Shown here: in pieces, positions 52,701 to 64,000 of the stretch | Layout: every line of letters begins with the position of its first letter | How positions within the stretch are numbered: the stretch's first letter is position 1 | Translations under genes and position numbers: made by a program | The notes under the pieces: generated by a model | The model's input: only the letters and a program-made list of their open reading frames with translations | Databases searched by the model: none | Told to the model about the DNA's origin: nothing | From: Burhinus oedicnemus | Taxonomy: Eukaryota; Chordata; Aves; Charadriiformes; Burhinidae | NCBI GenBank assembly: GCA_008921705.1 | Contig: VFFE01007626.1 | Location: 1,204,712-1,268,711, forward strand | DNA: 64,000 bases | Direction of reading: 5' to 3'

Positions 52701-55700
52701 ATGTTTTTTCTGGATATCACAAGCGTTTGTTCAAAGCATAAACACACCAGGAGACGTAACAACAAGTTGTTTGTAAAGCTTCTCTGAAAAATGCGCAGCT
52801 CCACAAGCCTCCAGGTTTCTCAAATTAGACCACATTCCCCTATTGTGCTTCTTTTAAACTCCAGGCACAATACAGCAGTACAGGAATGAACTTCACAACT
52901 CAGTTTTATCACAAATCAATTTTCAAAATCCAAACCATAGCTTAGGAACATTAATGAAACACAATAGGAAAAAAACACCCTTAAAAGCCCAGAGGATATT
53001 CCTTTCCTCAGCAGATGCTAAAGTTAAACTTAACAGGTAACAGAATACTGCAAACATATGTATTCAAATTTAACAAGCATATCTGTCTTTATGTCACTGC
53101 TCCAAGCATGCTAACACTACACAGTAGCCAGAGTATTTAGAATATTTCATAAAATTTCTAGCTCCGTAATATTCTCAAAGCTTTCATATTCTCAGCAACC
53201 AGAGTGGGTAAAAGGCTAGCTAGCCACACATTACACCTGGAAGGAAATAAATGCTGCACAGAACAAGGGCAGAAATACAAGTGCAGCTCAGCAGTGCCCA
53301 GTACTGTCTTGTGCTGCCATCTCACACAGTGCTGTGCGCATACATGCACATTAGACAGCTTAACACATTCTCATCCAATTCCACAACCTGACATCCTAGA
53401 AAAGACTTAACATCAGTGATTAGTAACCATTTAAATACTTTAAGCCAAGAAAGAAATTGAGATCAACTGGAAGTGTACGCATTTGTGACCATCCTAGTAT
53501 TTTGGTCATAGTGCTTGACAGCTACTTCAAAAAAGCTGAAATTAACATGGCAATCAAAATACTAAATGTTTTGAATGCAGCATTCTTCTACCTTACAGAT
53601 CTCTACCAAACATTTGTGGCAGAATCAATATTTACCTAGTCTTCATTACCTAAACATTCCTTCTCAACATATCTGTTAAATGTTGACATCTAATACCATT
53701 CTCCTGATGAGTTCAGAGTGCATATGTAACTCTGCATACAGTTCTCACCTCCTCTGGGGGTAGAGTAGCCAGTGGCTTTATGACAGCAGCTAGGGGAACT
53801 TGGGACTGTTTGGCCATATCTGAGGTGCAGGGAATATTGTAAGATGTGCATCTTATGTAGCGGGGGCTTGCGTTACCTGGGGAACAAAGAAAAAATCCCC
53901 ATAAATTTCAGTACAAGTTAACTTTATATTCAGGAACAGAAATAAAGGTACCTTCAGTTGTGTTGTTAAGCCACAGAGACCAAGAGCTTGTCTAAAGAAT
54001 CAATTAATGTCAATCTATGCAAAACTTGAATTCCAAACAAAATGCCTCTTCATGATTAACTACATATAATAAAAGCCCTAAACTCAAAACAAATGAACTT
54101 GACTCCACATCAACTTAAACCTCTAAAAAGGCATTCCTATTTCACTCTTTTTGCAGACTAAAACATACTATAGGCAGAAAACTCATCTCAAACATTTCTA
54201 CTGTTTTATTTTATAATTTTGGCTGAAGAGTAAAGCACTTGATTGTAGAATTGGATTCTGAAGTTTTAAGGGAGCTTAAAATCTCCAATAAAGCATGGGA
54301 AATTAAAAGATGAAATATCCTTTCTCTGTGAAGCCCACAGACCAATTAACATCCCACTCATGATTTAAAAAAATATAGTTCCCAACTCAAATGATACTGC
54401 TAGTGAATTTCAGTTCTTAACTGTCATTGATATAGCTCTACAGAAGAGGCTTCATTTGCTGCTTTCTGATATCCCTGCTAATGCTGGTCCCAGGTACCTC
54501 CCCTGGAAAACATTTTTTATTTGCAAATTGGTTACTAGTTACCAAACAATCAGAAGAATCTACATTGAGAGTAAATCAACGCAGGACTTAAAACTAAGCT
54601 TCTCTTGGTAAAACACACATCCCCAGCCACTGAAATCATTCCTCAAACTTTACCTTTAAAGACATGGACACTTCTGTCACTGACTCTTTGGGGTGTTTTG
54701 TTTGTTTGTTTAGGAAAAGAAAAATGTTTTACCTTGATCCTTCACCAAGAAATTCGTAGTAACAAGAGGTGGGACCTGCCCTCTTACTCCAGTGACAAAT
54801 GGTTCTGACCCACGGTTACTTCTGTCATCTTCAATCACTTGAATCTGTGATGGAAAACACCACATTAATATTTGGAGGCTTGGTTTCAAAGTACTGTAAA
54901 ATACAAAATTTATATCTGTAAGGCAGTGAAAAGGCAACCTGAGGCAAACAATACTATGTCTAAAAATAAGAAGTCTAAAGCAAATAAGTTTTGTCAAGCA
55001 GTCACCTCTCAGTTTGATTTTGAATAGTACTTAACAAGTAAAAATAAATTACAAGTTGCAAATAGTATTTTACCCCCAAGTACTTGGAGTAGTAGCATAT
55101 TTTGTGTTTTAAGGACTGACCTGAATTCACAAAGCCAAACACTGATCAAGAAAGGAATTTTTGGTAGTATTTCCTTGTATACTGGTCCTAGCCAAATTAA
55201 AAAGAGAAGCTTCTGTAAGCCTCAGGTTGAAGTTCTATAGACAACCTGGCTTTTCCTTTCTGTTATGTTCCCACTGTTTCATACTATACGTTCATTTCTA
55301 ACCACTGTAACTCTAACCTAAAGACAGATGCTTGCAAGTTCAGGTGGAAGCCTTCATTACTCCGTGGCACTCAGGAGTTTGTGATTTGAATTCTGGGATG
55401 TGGAAACTAAAGTTTCAATAGACTTGCCAATGAATGAAGCTTAAACTTCACAAAGCCAGCAGAAATCTAAAATTTCTTAGTATTGCTAATTCTTCATTAA
55501 TGCAAATATGCTTAAGATAATGGAAATGCGTTAAACAATTTTACTTAACTAAAATATCCACTGATCTTTGCATAAGAACAGGCAATTGTAGTTATACACA
55601 GTTTCAACTACATTTCCATACTGGTGCCTGAATGAAAGCATTAAAACTAGCAATCATTATTCTGATCTTATTTTGTCACCAAACACACATGTCTTTGCTT

Positions 55701-58700
55701 AGAGCAAATTGTGAAATGCAGAAGTTTGCACGGCAAAACTTCTATCCTGTCACCAAGGATTCCAAGTTGCCAGAAGAAAGCCTCCCATAGCATCAGACAA
55801 TGACTACTCTAGGATAAATCTAGTCTCATTTCAAAAGTCTACTGACTGACGTTGGTGGTCTCACCACTGGTTTCTGTTATATGACCAACTTCGGCTAAAT
55901 GAGGAAGAAGTGATACGAGGGTAACAAAGTCAAATGTGTTTTCTTCCAATCCAAAAGGTAGCTGCTTTTTTCTTTCTTTAGGTAAGATTCTCTACACAAA
56001 CATTAAATATTTAAATTCAAAATTGAATGGTTATGTATGAGCACAGATGATGACAGAATGTTTCCAGCTCCCCATGTCTCATTAATCTACTAGAAGATTC
56101 ATATCAGGAATTAACATCAAAACAAAACAGTTCATCTGCAATTTTAGAACTTCAAAGCATTAGCCCGGTACTGGTATATTAACTAGAACAGTAAGCAAAT
56201 TCTGCTCAAAACTGGTAGAAAACAAGGCTACAAAGGCTCATGCTGTGTGTATTATAACACAAGAAACACTTTGTATGGACAATTATACTGATGGCTTACA
56301 CCGAAAATGCCAGTTGGAATCTGATGAAGGAGATATTTGAAAGATCAGACAAAATGAAGGGGAGACATTCTTCATGATCCGTTTCTGAAACAGTCTGCTT
56401 TCTATTGCCTCACCATTCATCACAGAAGAGAAGATTTTAACAACCTCTTGTGGTGTAATGTTACTCATTTTGATAAGGCAAGCAGAAGACAGCAAGGAAA
56501 GGGTAAAGGATTAATGATGGAGGGGTTAGTGAGGTGAAGTTCAGGTTTCAGGCATGCACAGATGGTCACCAACACACAGAGTACAATTGACATATATATA
56601 GCACTTACTGGACTAGGAATTGCATCTGGGTCTATTCTGTGCCTGGGTTTCTGCTGGGGTGGCAGCTCATTAAGTTGCTTTTTTTAAAAAAATAAAAAGG
56701 AAGAGTGCCACAAAAAAAAAAAAAGGAAAGAAAAAGAAAAAAGAAAAGAGAATAATAAACCAAAAAGTAACAGTGTTACTTCTCTCTGCCCAAACCTGTA
56801 ACACTGGAATTAGATACATTTGGACATTGGTTCATGCAACAGGAAACATCAGCTTCTGCAGCATACACGGATCCCAAAAGCAGTCTTGCCAGGATATTGG
56901 GCTTCGGCTCTGAACACATTGCTAACAGAGATAGTGGCTCACGTGCTCATTTTGGTTAGAAATTGGGGATTTATGCTTTAAGAACATGCTAAAATTAAGG
57001 CAACTGACACAAGCCATTTGAGATCTCATTTAGTAGAAGAGAAGAAAAGCAGAGAAGCAATTAAAGACTTCTTACATTCTATGAAAAAAATATGGTCATA
57101 AACTTTACATGAATTCTAAAGAGAATCTTTTTTGAATAGCTATAACTTCTGAACAGCACCAGTCCAGACCTACAATGTAACTCAGACTAAATAATTTTTA
57201 TAGTTTTGAAGTAAACTGATTGTAAGCACTGCCCTAGAAAGGTTTCCTGTTATCAAATAACTGTGGCCTTCCGAGATAGTAACAGCATCAGCAGCAGTGG
57301 AAGAACAGCACAGTAGACTAGTGGCAATAATACTGCCAGGCTTAATATTACTCATCATTGCTAACCATTACAGCATCACTGCTCGTCCTTTCTCAGAACC
57401 TCCATTCTGAAAGATACTCCCAATTTGAAAAGTTATCCATATTTGACTGAAGTAGTGTCCCGACTTAACCCCCAAAAATGCTAACCAGTCTTTTGACAGA
57501 TTACAGGAAAAGGGAAAGGAAAAGCACTACAATCATCTCCTATTAATCATGCTTTCAACTTGGATCATACAGTTCATAGATTGTCACCTCAAAACCTGAA
57601 ATTAGTTCACCTTGGAAAGTCATAAAGCAAGAATCCAGAAACGGAGAAACCAGCTTAATCAAAGCCCTCAAAGATTCTCAAAATGTAACAGTACAGAAAA
57701 AGACCTGAGGAATTAGAGCATTGATTTGCATATGCAGTGCCTTTCTTTAGTTACCAAGAAAAATACTGCTTCATAACAAAAGATTGAAGGTGAATATAGA
57801 AAAGAAAAGTAAGTAGGAAAACAGACTGATGTTCTTTGGAATGAGAAACCTGTTTTCAGCTTTGGTCTTTGTCAGTTCTGTTTTACATAAAGACACTATG
57901 GAAGAGTTCACACTGGTAAGAACAAAGTAAGCTTACAGGGCTAGGAATGGAATCTGGATCCAAGCGTTTTGGTGGAGGTGGTGGTCCAGGTTGACTTCCA
58001 TAATTTGGTGTTCCTGGATAGGCTCCTCCATAGTTTGGTTGGGGACCCCTCACCTGGCCAAAGGAACCTTACAAGAAAGGGACAGCAAAATCAAACAATG
58101 GCTAATACTAGATGTTTCCTCATTAGGGGCTTCTCTCTTCCCGTCACCATCAAAAAACAAGAAAAAGAAAGTCACATGCTTTTCAGTTAATTAGGATTAA
58201 ACATACTTATCACAGTGTTTCAGCTTAGACCTGTACACCTCTATCAATGATCCAATAAATTGATGGATACAGCCCTCCTGAAAACCAGACTTAAGGAAAC
58301 ACAGGTTTTAGACCTGTTAAATTGCAGAACTGCCTAATAGAAAGTGCACACAGAACAGCAAAATAGCTAGTGGATGACCCATAATTCCTCAAACTAAAGG
58401 TGTGCAAAGAGTTCTCTCGGGCAGTTTTGGCTTGTCTGAAATTCCAATAATAGGTTAATATGTGATTATATCTTGTTTTGTAACTACCCCAAGTTATTTC
58501 ATATTACTTTAGACAATTTCATTCAGTTACAGAACAAGTGTGATCTATCCCGTCAGTGTTTTACAGTTCATAGCAATTTGGACAGAAATTTTTAAGCAAT
58601 TTACCTGGCCAGTTGTGCAAAGCTGCATGGGGGACAGGATTCTCAGTCCTGACACTTGCACATGATTACTTTATCCTAGCTATCTGTAAATGTTACTGAT

Positions 58701-61700
58701 TAAAAATCAGCCAAAACTGTTTATGACTCAGAAAGCTTAACTGATATTACTTCTAAGCACACACAAAATGTGAAAGGTTCTGCAAGGAGAAAAGTACAGT
58801 TTTGTGAATTAAAGAAGAAAAAGTAGCAACTCCTTTTCAACGTTTAACAGCTCCTCTTGTATACATTGTATATGCACACTGGCCACAATTTAAAAAAAAA
58901 AAAAAAGATAATAAGGCTTTCAGGATTTCAAATCTCTACTTTTGAACAGATGAGACTGCAGACATCAAATTAAAGTTCATAATAAAATTTTGATCACAAG
59001 TTCTTGTAGTATTATGGCACTAATTATTAAACAACTTTTTGGCCAAGTAAACTAGGATCCCTTTAGTTACATTTAATCTGATTAAAACCTGTATGACAAA
59101 TATCTTAGAATGACACATCTTATTGTTTATCTTGGATTTGTCCTTCAGACATGAGCACAGGGAAACTAGAGGGAAGCTTTGAAGTGCAGCCAGGAGCCTG
59201 CAAGCCAAAATCCAGTTGTCAGTTTGCAGCACACAGAGAACACACGTAACTTACAATTCCTATACTAGGAATACTCACCGTTCTGTTGCATTTGATATCC
59301 TGGCTGAGGAGGATGAGTGGGAGGAGGTGGTCCATGAAGGCCACTCATGGGAGGCCCAGGGTGCGGCCCTGACATAGTTGATGGAGGTGGTGGTGAAGAT
59401 ATATGATTAGGCTGGGAGGCTGGTGGTCCAGCAACTGTCTGCCCAGGCAGCGGTGGGCCTGGCATGCTTGGTGGCCTTGGGGCACCTGTGGTAGGAGGGT
59501 AAGAGGAAGGTCCAATCCCTGTAGAAGAGGGAGGTGGGGCAAAACCAGGGACTTGAGTAGGTAGGCGCTGAGCTGATATTGGTTGACCAGGAAACGGAGG
59601 CTGTGCCAAAGGAAGACCCTGAGACACACTGGTAGGAGGGGGTCCTTGGCTTGCAGTGTAAGGTGTGTAGAGACCAGATCCTGTTCCACTAAAGCTTCCT
59701 GAGACTGGGGGAACCGATGTTGGGGGACCTGGTAGGAAGAAAATAAATATAATATACTTTTCTTCGATCCTGAAGACAATGAAGATGCAAAACCCATTTG
59801 TTCTAGACCATCTAAGTAAGTCTACAACTTTCTCATCTTCAGATGGACTTGCCATTACTAATAGAGACAAACCTTAAGTGGACACCCTCCTAGATTTATC
59901 AGACCTGAAACTCCTTCAAGGGATCTGAAGCCTTCCTTTATCATCCTCTCTCTCAGAGTCTAGGCTTCTTATTTTACATAATCAGAACACATTTCAGGAT
60001 TCAGGACCAGAGAAAAGGGGGAAAGCCAGGAGTATGCAAAACAAGATCTACTGATTTCTTGAACTGAAATAAGATTTTATCTTAAACTCCACACTAAGTT
60101 GGAGCCTGTAGTTCAAGGACAGGGCTTCAGGGTTTTAATAGCATGGAAGTAGCATCTTCTGTATTTACTGCTGTACTATTTCTGAGGATAATTTTAGACA
60201 AACACATTGCCAAAAGACTGAAGAAATCTGCAACCCCTATGCCTAATTTTCCTATGAAGTCTGTGTTAGCGTATGAGATTCTTGTCAGAGTACTTTACCA
60301 AAAGGATTTAAAAAAATAAAATCAAAGTGTACTCAGACCAGCTTATACAGACTAAAGACAAATCTCTAGTCTTCAATTAAAAAATAAGTCCTGTAATCTA
60401 CAGCAGTGGGACTGCAGATCTAATACAATAGAACAAAATATCTAAATTCAGTTTATGCTATTTAATTAAGTTTCTTCTCAACTTCCAGCAAAACGTTTCA
60501 CAGAATCATTCGGAGTAATTTCAGCACTCCGTGATTTACTGAGCCTTTTTTCCTTTTTATTTCTGACTGGGCTGCTGCATAACAGTGGCAAGGCATGTAG
60601 ACTCTCCAACAGCTTACTTTGGGATAGATTGGTTTTGTGTTTCACACCAAGATACACCTAATTGAGGAGAAAAACTGTTACTCTCTTTTGTTACTCATGT
60701 CCTGTACTGTCCCCTACAATAGTCTCAATTCTGTTTTCCCCAATGATGACCTTATTAGTCAAGGAAACTACCGTTTACTATGGCAGATGTCAACACCCAG
60801 AGAATTCCCGTCACCATGTAGTAATGAATCATTGAGAAGAGCAAGTCTTTTATGAAATTACTAACATAATTAAAAAGAATTAGCATATTTCTGTAGCCAG
60901 GAAATCTCACCATAGCCCAGTCCAGCTGGGGGAGGAGCAGATGCTGTCGTACTGCCAATTGTCATCCCTGCCATGTGATTGCTGAGCTGCTGTACACTGG
61001 CTGGGGGGTGACCATATTGCTGGAAGGTAGATGTCTGGCTGACAGGTGTGGGTGCTGAGCCTGGCAGAAACGGCTGAGAAGCAGGTGGCCTGAGAAGGAA
61101 GATGAGAATCTTCACTGGATTGCCCATTATACAAGCAGTTACAATTCTCTGGGCCTTTTAAAATTTTTCTACCACAAACACTAGCTGGGTGTCAATTACT
61201 TACACGAAGCACTGTAGCTCAGTTTTGGAAAAAAGTTACATATCCTGCATGGATCTGAATCTTTTAATCAAAAAAATCTATTAGTTCTTTGCACAGCTAT
61301 GTAAGAACGTTCTGTTGCTCAAAGGATTTGGACTCTCCAGCTGACAGCACTGAGCTTAACCAGAAGGAAACAAAAAAACAACCACCTTCCCCCATAACCA
61401 GTAATCAGAATGAAGCAGTAAGGACTGCTGTTACTTTCAGCACAGAGATAATGGCAGTATCTTTCTGGAGAAAATGCCCAAGAGCTTTAGATGAAGAGAA
61501 CTCAGGGATCCACAACAGACAGAAAAGGACCCAGAACCAATACTAAGGACTTACTCAGTAGTGACAGACAGCAACATGCCCCAGACAGATCAATTCACAC
61601 TGCCAAGGAATCAAATACTACGTCTGTGTGGATGCAATTGTTTTAAAACAAGACAGATTATGGGAATCAGAAAATTCCTTATGGAAAAATTACTATCACA

Positions 61701-64000
61701 AAGAAAGTCTTTGGAGAAGTGGTTTTGCTTAGTCACTGACATCTGCTCATATTCTTCCAGAAGTTTTTCATCTCCAGAGATTCTTATGGTCTAACAAATA
61801 CCCCTATGGCTAAATGTTTCAAAACAATAAGGAGGCAATAAAGAAACTCAATGTCCGCCCCAGGAAAAACAAAGTATTTAGTTTGGTTTAGATTCTAAAA
61901 GGTCTACCAAGGCAGGCCTTTGTTATGATTTGCTCTTTTTCTATGTACCTCTGCATCGAGGCTGCTGAGGCTGGAATCCCATTCTGCACATCTCCATGTC
62001 CAAATTGACTGTATGCCAGGTGGCCAGAAGGAAGAGATGCTCCAGAGGCTGGAGGGGGAGCTCCAGATGTTGGAGGGGCTCTTAATGAACCTACAGACAT
62101 AAGGGTGAAAAAAAAATAATAAAAAAAAATTACTCACAGAAAACAAGGGCTTGAATCAACTACCATGAAAAATCCAGGAAAGAAAAAAAGTGCAGAAACA
62201 ATTTAGCAATGGCCAAATTGATGTATCAATACTCCACAAGCAAAAAATAATTTATACAACTATATTAGAAGTAGCAAAACTGAAAGCACAAATATTTTTA
62301 GCCAGTGTCACTAGTCACCATCTCCACACAGACAAAGTAGAAAATATGTACTGTGGAGGGTTTTCAAAAGACAACTTCATCTTTTGATGAAGAAAAAAAA
62401 CATTATCTTGTCAGTAAGGTATTAAATTCTTCCCTCTGCAAGTTCAATCATTTTTATCCAGACCAAGGAGAGTATTCACATTGAACATAATGTTCATTAC
62501 AGGTCAGTTTTCCCTACTTGAAAGGTAAGCAGGTTACAAGAGTAGATTCAGTTTTCAAAAATTACATCTGACTAACTGCTTTGATATATAACATATAGGG
62601 GGCCACCACAGACTGTTCTTCCCAACCTCTCAAGGTTGGAGGCTAACATGAATACTTTCTCACCTTTCAGATCGAGCTGGCTCAGTCACAGCCTAAACAT
62701 ATTTGCCTCAGAAACAAGACTTCACACTTTCACAGACCGCACAATGCTGAATACTTTACGAAGAGACCAACTGCAGTGTCTACTTCCAAAAAGAGAATAT
62801 AAACTTCTATTTTAATAATATTATGTTAAAAATGCTGATAATTAGAACAACCATATGACTGTGTCTGCTAACTACAAGGGAACACAATTTCATGTATGGC
62901 GTATCATTAAATACAGATGACTAAACAGAGTAAACCGCCACATGAGACCACAGGGTAGCATATACACACTGCTGTGTTTCTCTCACAGTGATGGGCATAA
63001 CAAGTTTAGAAGGGACTCTGAAACCTTCCTGTGAAGACCTGTTATGAAATAGGAAATAAGAGAAGCAGTTTCTCAATTCTACAGTATAATTTATACACCA
63101 AAGCATGAGGTTTCAACTCATATATTTTTATCTTATCTGCTACATGTAATTCTTAGTAAGCATGTGGATGTAAATTCAAGGAAGGAATTAACTAGACCTT
63201 GTATGAATAACTAGTAATAAAGGAAAAACCCCAAGAAATTACTAAACCTCCTCCTGTTCTTCACTTTGAGACTTAGGACTTAATTATTTCCAGAGACATT
63301 TATTATTTTTATATATCTTCATCTCATTAAATCTTGTCTTTTCAAAACAAAAGCACAAGTTACAAAAATCTCATGACTTCCAATAACAACCTCCTGGTGC
63401 TTGGGGAGATTTCTCATTTCTTCATTGCAATACTATAATTTCAAACCCCACGCTTTAGTTCTTTCTCAAGTGGGAGACTGCATTCTTTTAAACTAAGGCT
63501 TCTCCCTGACAGACCCTGAATGGGCCAATTCAGGTTTTGAAATCAGTCTTCAGAAAGGATTAGTCACAAGTCAGGTTTTATCTATGAATCTGCAGGCATA
63601 AGTGATTTCTACTAGGATTATTTCTTCATATCCTATTTATGTTTCTGGAGAGCTGCCCACAAACAGATTGGGAAGTGTCCCACCCATCTCTGCCTGAATA
63701 ATCAGGTACCCACACCTTTGAGATAAATATCCATATTAAATGGGAACTTGGCACAGAGGAAGTGGCAAAGCACAAACCCTCCTACAGAAAGGACACCATT
63801 TACCTATGAAATTAGGTGCAAGAGAAGTGTCAGAGTTGAGAGATACAGGAGAGCCCTTCGAAGGGAACCCCAAGGAAGGAAAGTAACCTGGAAAGACAGA
63901 ATACACCAGTAAATCAAGCCTGAGAGAAAGGACCAAGCGACAGTGTTTACAGTGCTGAAGACAGTCTGTAGTGCAGAAAATATTATATACATAAAATCCA
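39204..64000 (-). CDS. SEC24C: SEC24C, COPII coat cargo-binding subunit (5' exons off window)
   Basis: Visible exons, right to left: 63804-63887 (probable), 61949-62090, 60911-61089, 59279-59728, 57937-58067, 56609-56677 (cassette), 54733-54844, 53749-53876, 50933-51071, 48921-49036, 47515-47639, 47050-47241, 45947-46040, 44776-44892, 44122-44292, 43654-43750, 43228-43373, 42620-42758, 41704-41822, 41145-41324, 40305-40496, 39788-39877 and 39204-39344 (TAG at 39204-39206). All junctions are GT-AG and phase-consistent; without the cassette they give 1093 residues. It reads as SEC24C rather than SEC24D ([18 protein letters not shown], and the end [12 protein letters not shown]). SEC24C binds SEC23 on the ER membrane and recognises export signals on cargo. 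The missing 5' exons should encode about 55 residues. Confidence 0.97.
44122..47639 (-). other. SEC24C: SEC24C trunk (vWA-like) domain exons
   Basis: Exons 47515-47639 ([17 protein letters not shown]), 47050-47241 ([20 protein letters not shown]), 45947-46040 ([19 protein letters not shown]), 44776-44892 ([20 protein letters not shown]) and 44122-44292 ([19 protein letters not shown]) form the trunk domain that faces SEC23 and binds cargo. Confidence 0.95.
45612..45634. repeat. Poly-T tract in SEC24C intron
   Basis: About 23 T on the plus strand, followed by a short tgtgtgtg stretch, within the intron between exons 45947-46040 and 44776-44892. It is poly-A on the gene strand. Confidence 0.85.
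48525..48680. repeat. Intronic duplication, copy A
   Basis: The segment from gtggcacactgcatag through tgccccaaggactgc and gagtccctcctg to the agctatagctgc region recurs, diverged, in the next intron at 49250-49311 and 49733-49830. It lies between SEC24C exons 47515-47639 and 48921-49036 and contains a 16-bp palindrome. It could be an unrecognised dispersed repeat or a local duplication. Confidence 0.65.
48634..48649. repeat. 16-bp perfect palindrome
   Basis: The sequence agcagctatagctgct equals its own reverse complement. It lies inside duplication copy A; copy B keeps only the agctatagctgc part. It may be chance or a remnant of a repeat terminus. Confidence 0.8.
49250..49830. repeat. Intronic duplication, copy B (split by about 420 bp)
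   Basis: The first part at 49250-49311 matches gtggcacactg...acattct of copy A. The second part at 49733-49830 matches tgccccaaggg...gagtccctcctg...agctatagctgc. The intervening 420 bp include aggcatcagaaggtaa (about 49656), a 16-mer also present near 48276 to the left of copy A. Confidence 0.6.
50933..51071 (-). other. SEC24C: SEC24C zinc-finger exon
   Basis: Reads [20 protein letters not shown] then [10 protein letters not shown]: two CxxC pairs forming the SEC23/SEC24 zinc finger. Flanking exons 53749-53876 ([19 protein letters not shown]) and 54733-54844 ([19 protein letters not shown]) precede it and are nearly identical to human SEC24C. Confidence 0.96.
56609..56677 (-). other. SEC24C: 69-bp in-frame cassette exon of SEC24C repeating the DPDxIPSP end
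   Basis: The exon encodes 23 residues ([14 protein letters not shown] then IDPDAIPSP), phase 0 at both ends, with donor CCA/GTAAGT and acceptor AAAAAAAG. The upstream exon 57937-58067 ends in LDPDSIPSP at the same phase, so the cassette repeats the end of its neighbour. Inclusion gives two DPDxIPSP copies before IQVIEDD; swapping gives one. As I recall, a human SEC24C isoform carries a 23-residue insertion, which would fit. The poor polypyrimidine tract (interrupted by A) suggests regulated inclusion. Confidence 0.75.
56713..56755. repeat. A-rich low-complexity tract near the SEC24C cassette exon
   Basis: A-rich sequence with scattered G (aaaaggaaag type) beginning 35 bp upstream, in the gene sense, of the 69-bp cassette exon. 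On the transcript this is a U/C-rich tract that could serve as the polypyrimidine region or as a splicing-regulator site for that exon. Confidence 0.5.
57937..63887 (-). other. SEC24C: SEC24C N-terminal Pro/Gly/Gln-rich disordered region exons
   Basis: Exons 63804-63887, 61949-62090, 60911-61089, 59279-59728 and 57937-58067 encode low-complexity Pro-rich sequence (for example [55 protein letters not shown]). This is the poorly conserved N-terminal arm of SEC24 proteins. Anchor motifs shared with human SEC24C include GDVQNG, SQPNH.SSPP, QQNGSFG and KRLDPD.IPSP. Confidence 0.9.
63804..63887 (-). other. SEC24C: 84-bp in-frame SEC24C exon without a counterpart I recall in human SEC24C
   Basis: Acceptor TTTCCAG and donor ATAG/GTAAAT flank 84 nt, phase 1 on both sides, so it can be skipped without a frame change. 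It joins exon 61949-62090 in frame and encodes 28 residues (starting [14 protein letters not shown], ending LAPNFIG). The composition (Ser/Pro/Gly) suits the SEC24 N-terminal arm. It could be a lineage-specific or cassette exon, or a chance open segment with good splice sites. Confidence 0.6.

Overview
This is a 64 kb piece of vertebrate nuclear DNA, most likely from a bird (or another sauropsid). The genes are split by short GT-AG introns, promoters lie in CpG-rich blocks, few interspersed repeats are visible by eye, and the proteins read clearly as tetrapod orthologues. I cannot name the species. Exon boundaries below were worked out by hand from splice dinucleotides, codon phase and family knowledge; no alignment or database search was run.

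Four genes lie in a row, all on the minus strand (transcription runs right to left). From right to left they are: SEC24C (about 64000 to 39204, its first exons beyond the right edge), FUT11 (35749 to 27927), CHCHD1 (19300 to 16945), and a multi-exon kringle / 4x SRCR / trypsin gene related to neurotrypsin (14835 to 1, its last part beyond the left edge). SEC24C > FUT11 > CHCHD1 in one orientation matches the human 10q22 block.

The fourth gene is the item of most interest. In human 10q22 the gene I know next to CHCHD1 is ZSWIM8, then NDST2. The real PRSS12 sits in human 4q26 between SEC24D and NDST3. SEC24C/SEC24D and NDST2/NDST3 are whole-genome-duplication pairs, so a PRSS12 relative beside SEC24C is where a PRSS12 ohnologue would be expected. 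All visible exons are open, all junctions keep phase, and His, Asp, Ser, the trypsin-type S1 Asp and a polybasic activation site are present. I infer a functional secreted protease, an ohnologue of PRSS12 retained here and apparently missing from mammals.

Region by region: 1-14835 neurotrypsin-like gene; 14836-15560 its CpG-rich upstream region; 15561-16944 spacer and CHCHD1 3'UTR; 16945-19300 CHCHD1 with a CpG-island promoter to about 19560; 19561-27926 spacer and FUT11 3'UTR; 27927-35749 FUT11 with a CpG-island promoter containing a 20-N assembly gap; 35869-39203 spacer and SEC24C 3'UTR; 39204-64000 SEC24C, including an in-frame 69-bp exon that repeats the end of its neighbour and an 84-bp in-frame exon not in the human SEC24C protein as I recall it. 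No CRISPR, tRNA, rRNA or clear transposon coding region was seen.

The genes do not form a pathway. SEC24C selects cargo for COPII vesicles, FUT11 is a secretory-pathway fucosyltransferase, CHCHD1 is a mitochondrial ribosome protein, and the protease would be a secreted product. The linkage is ancestral synteny.
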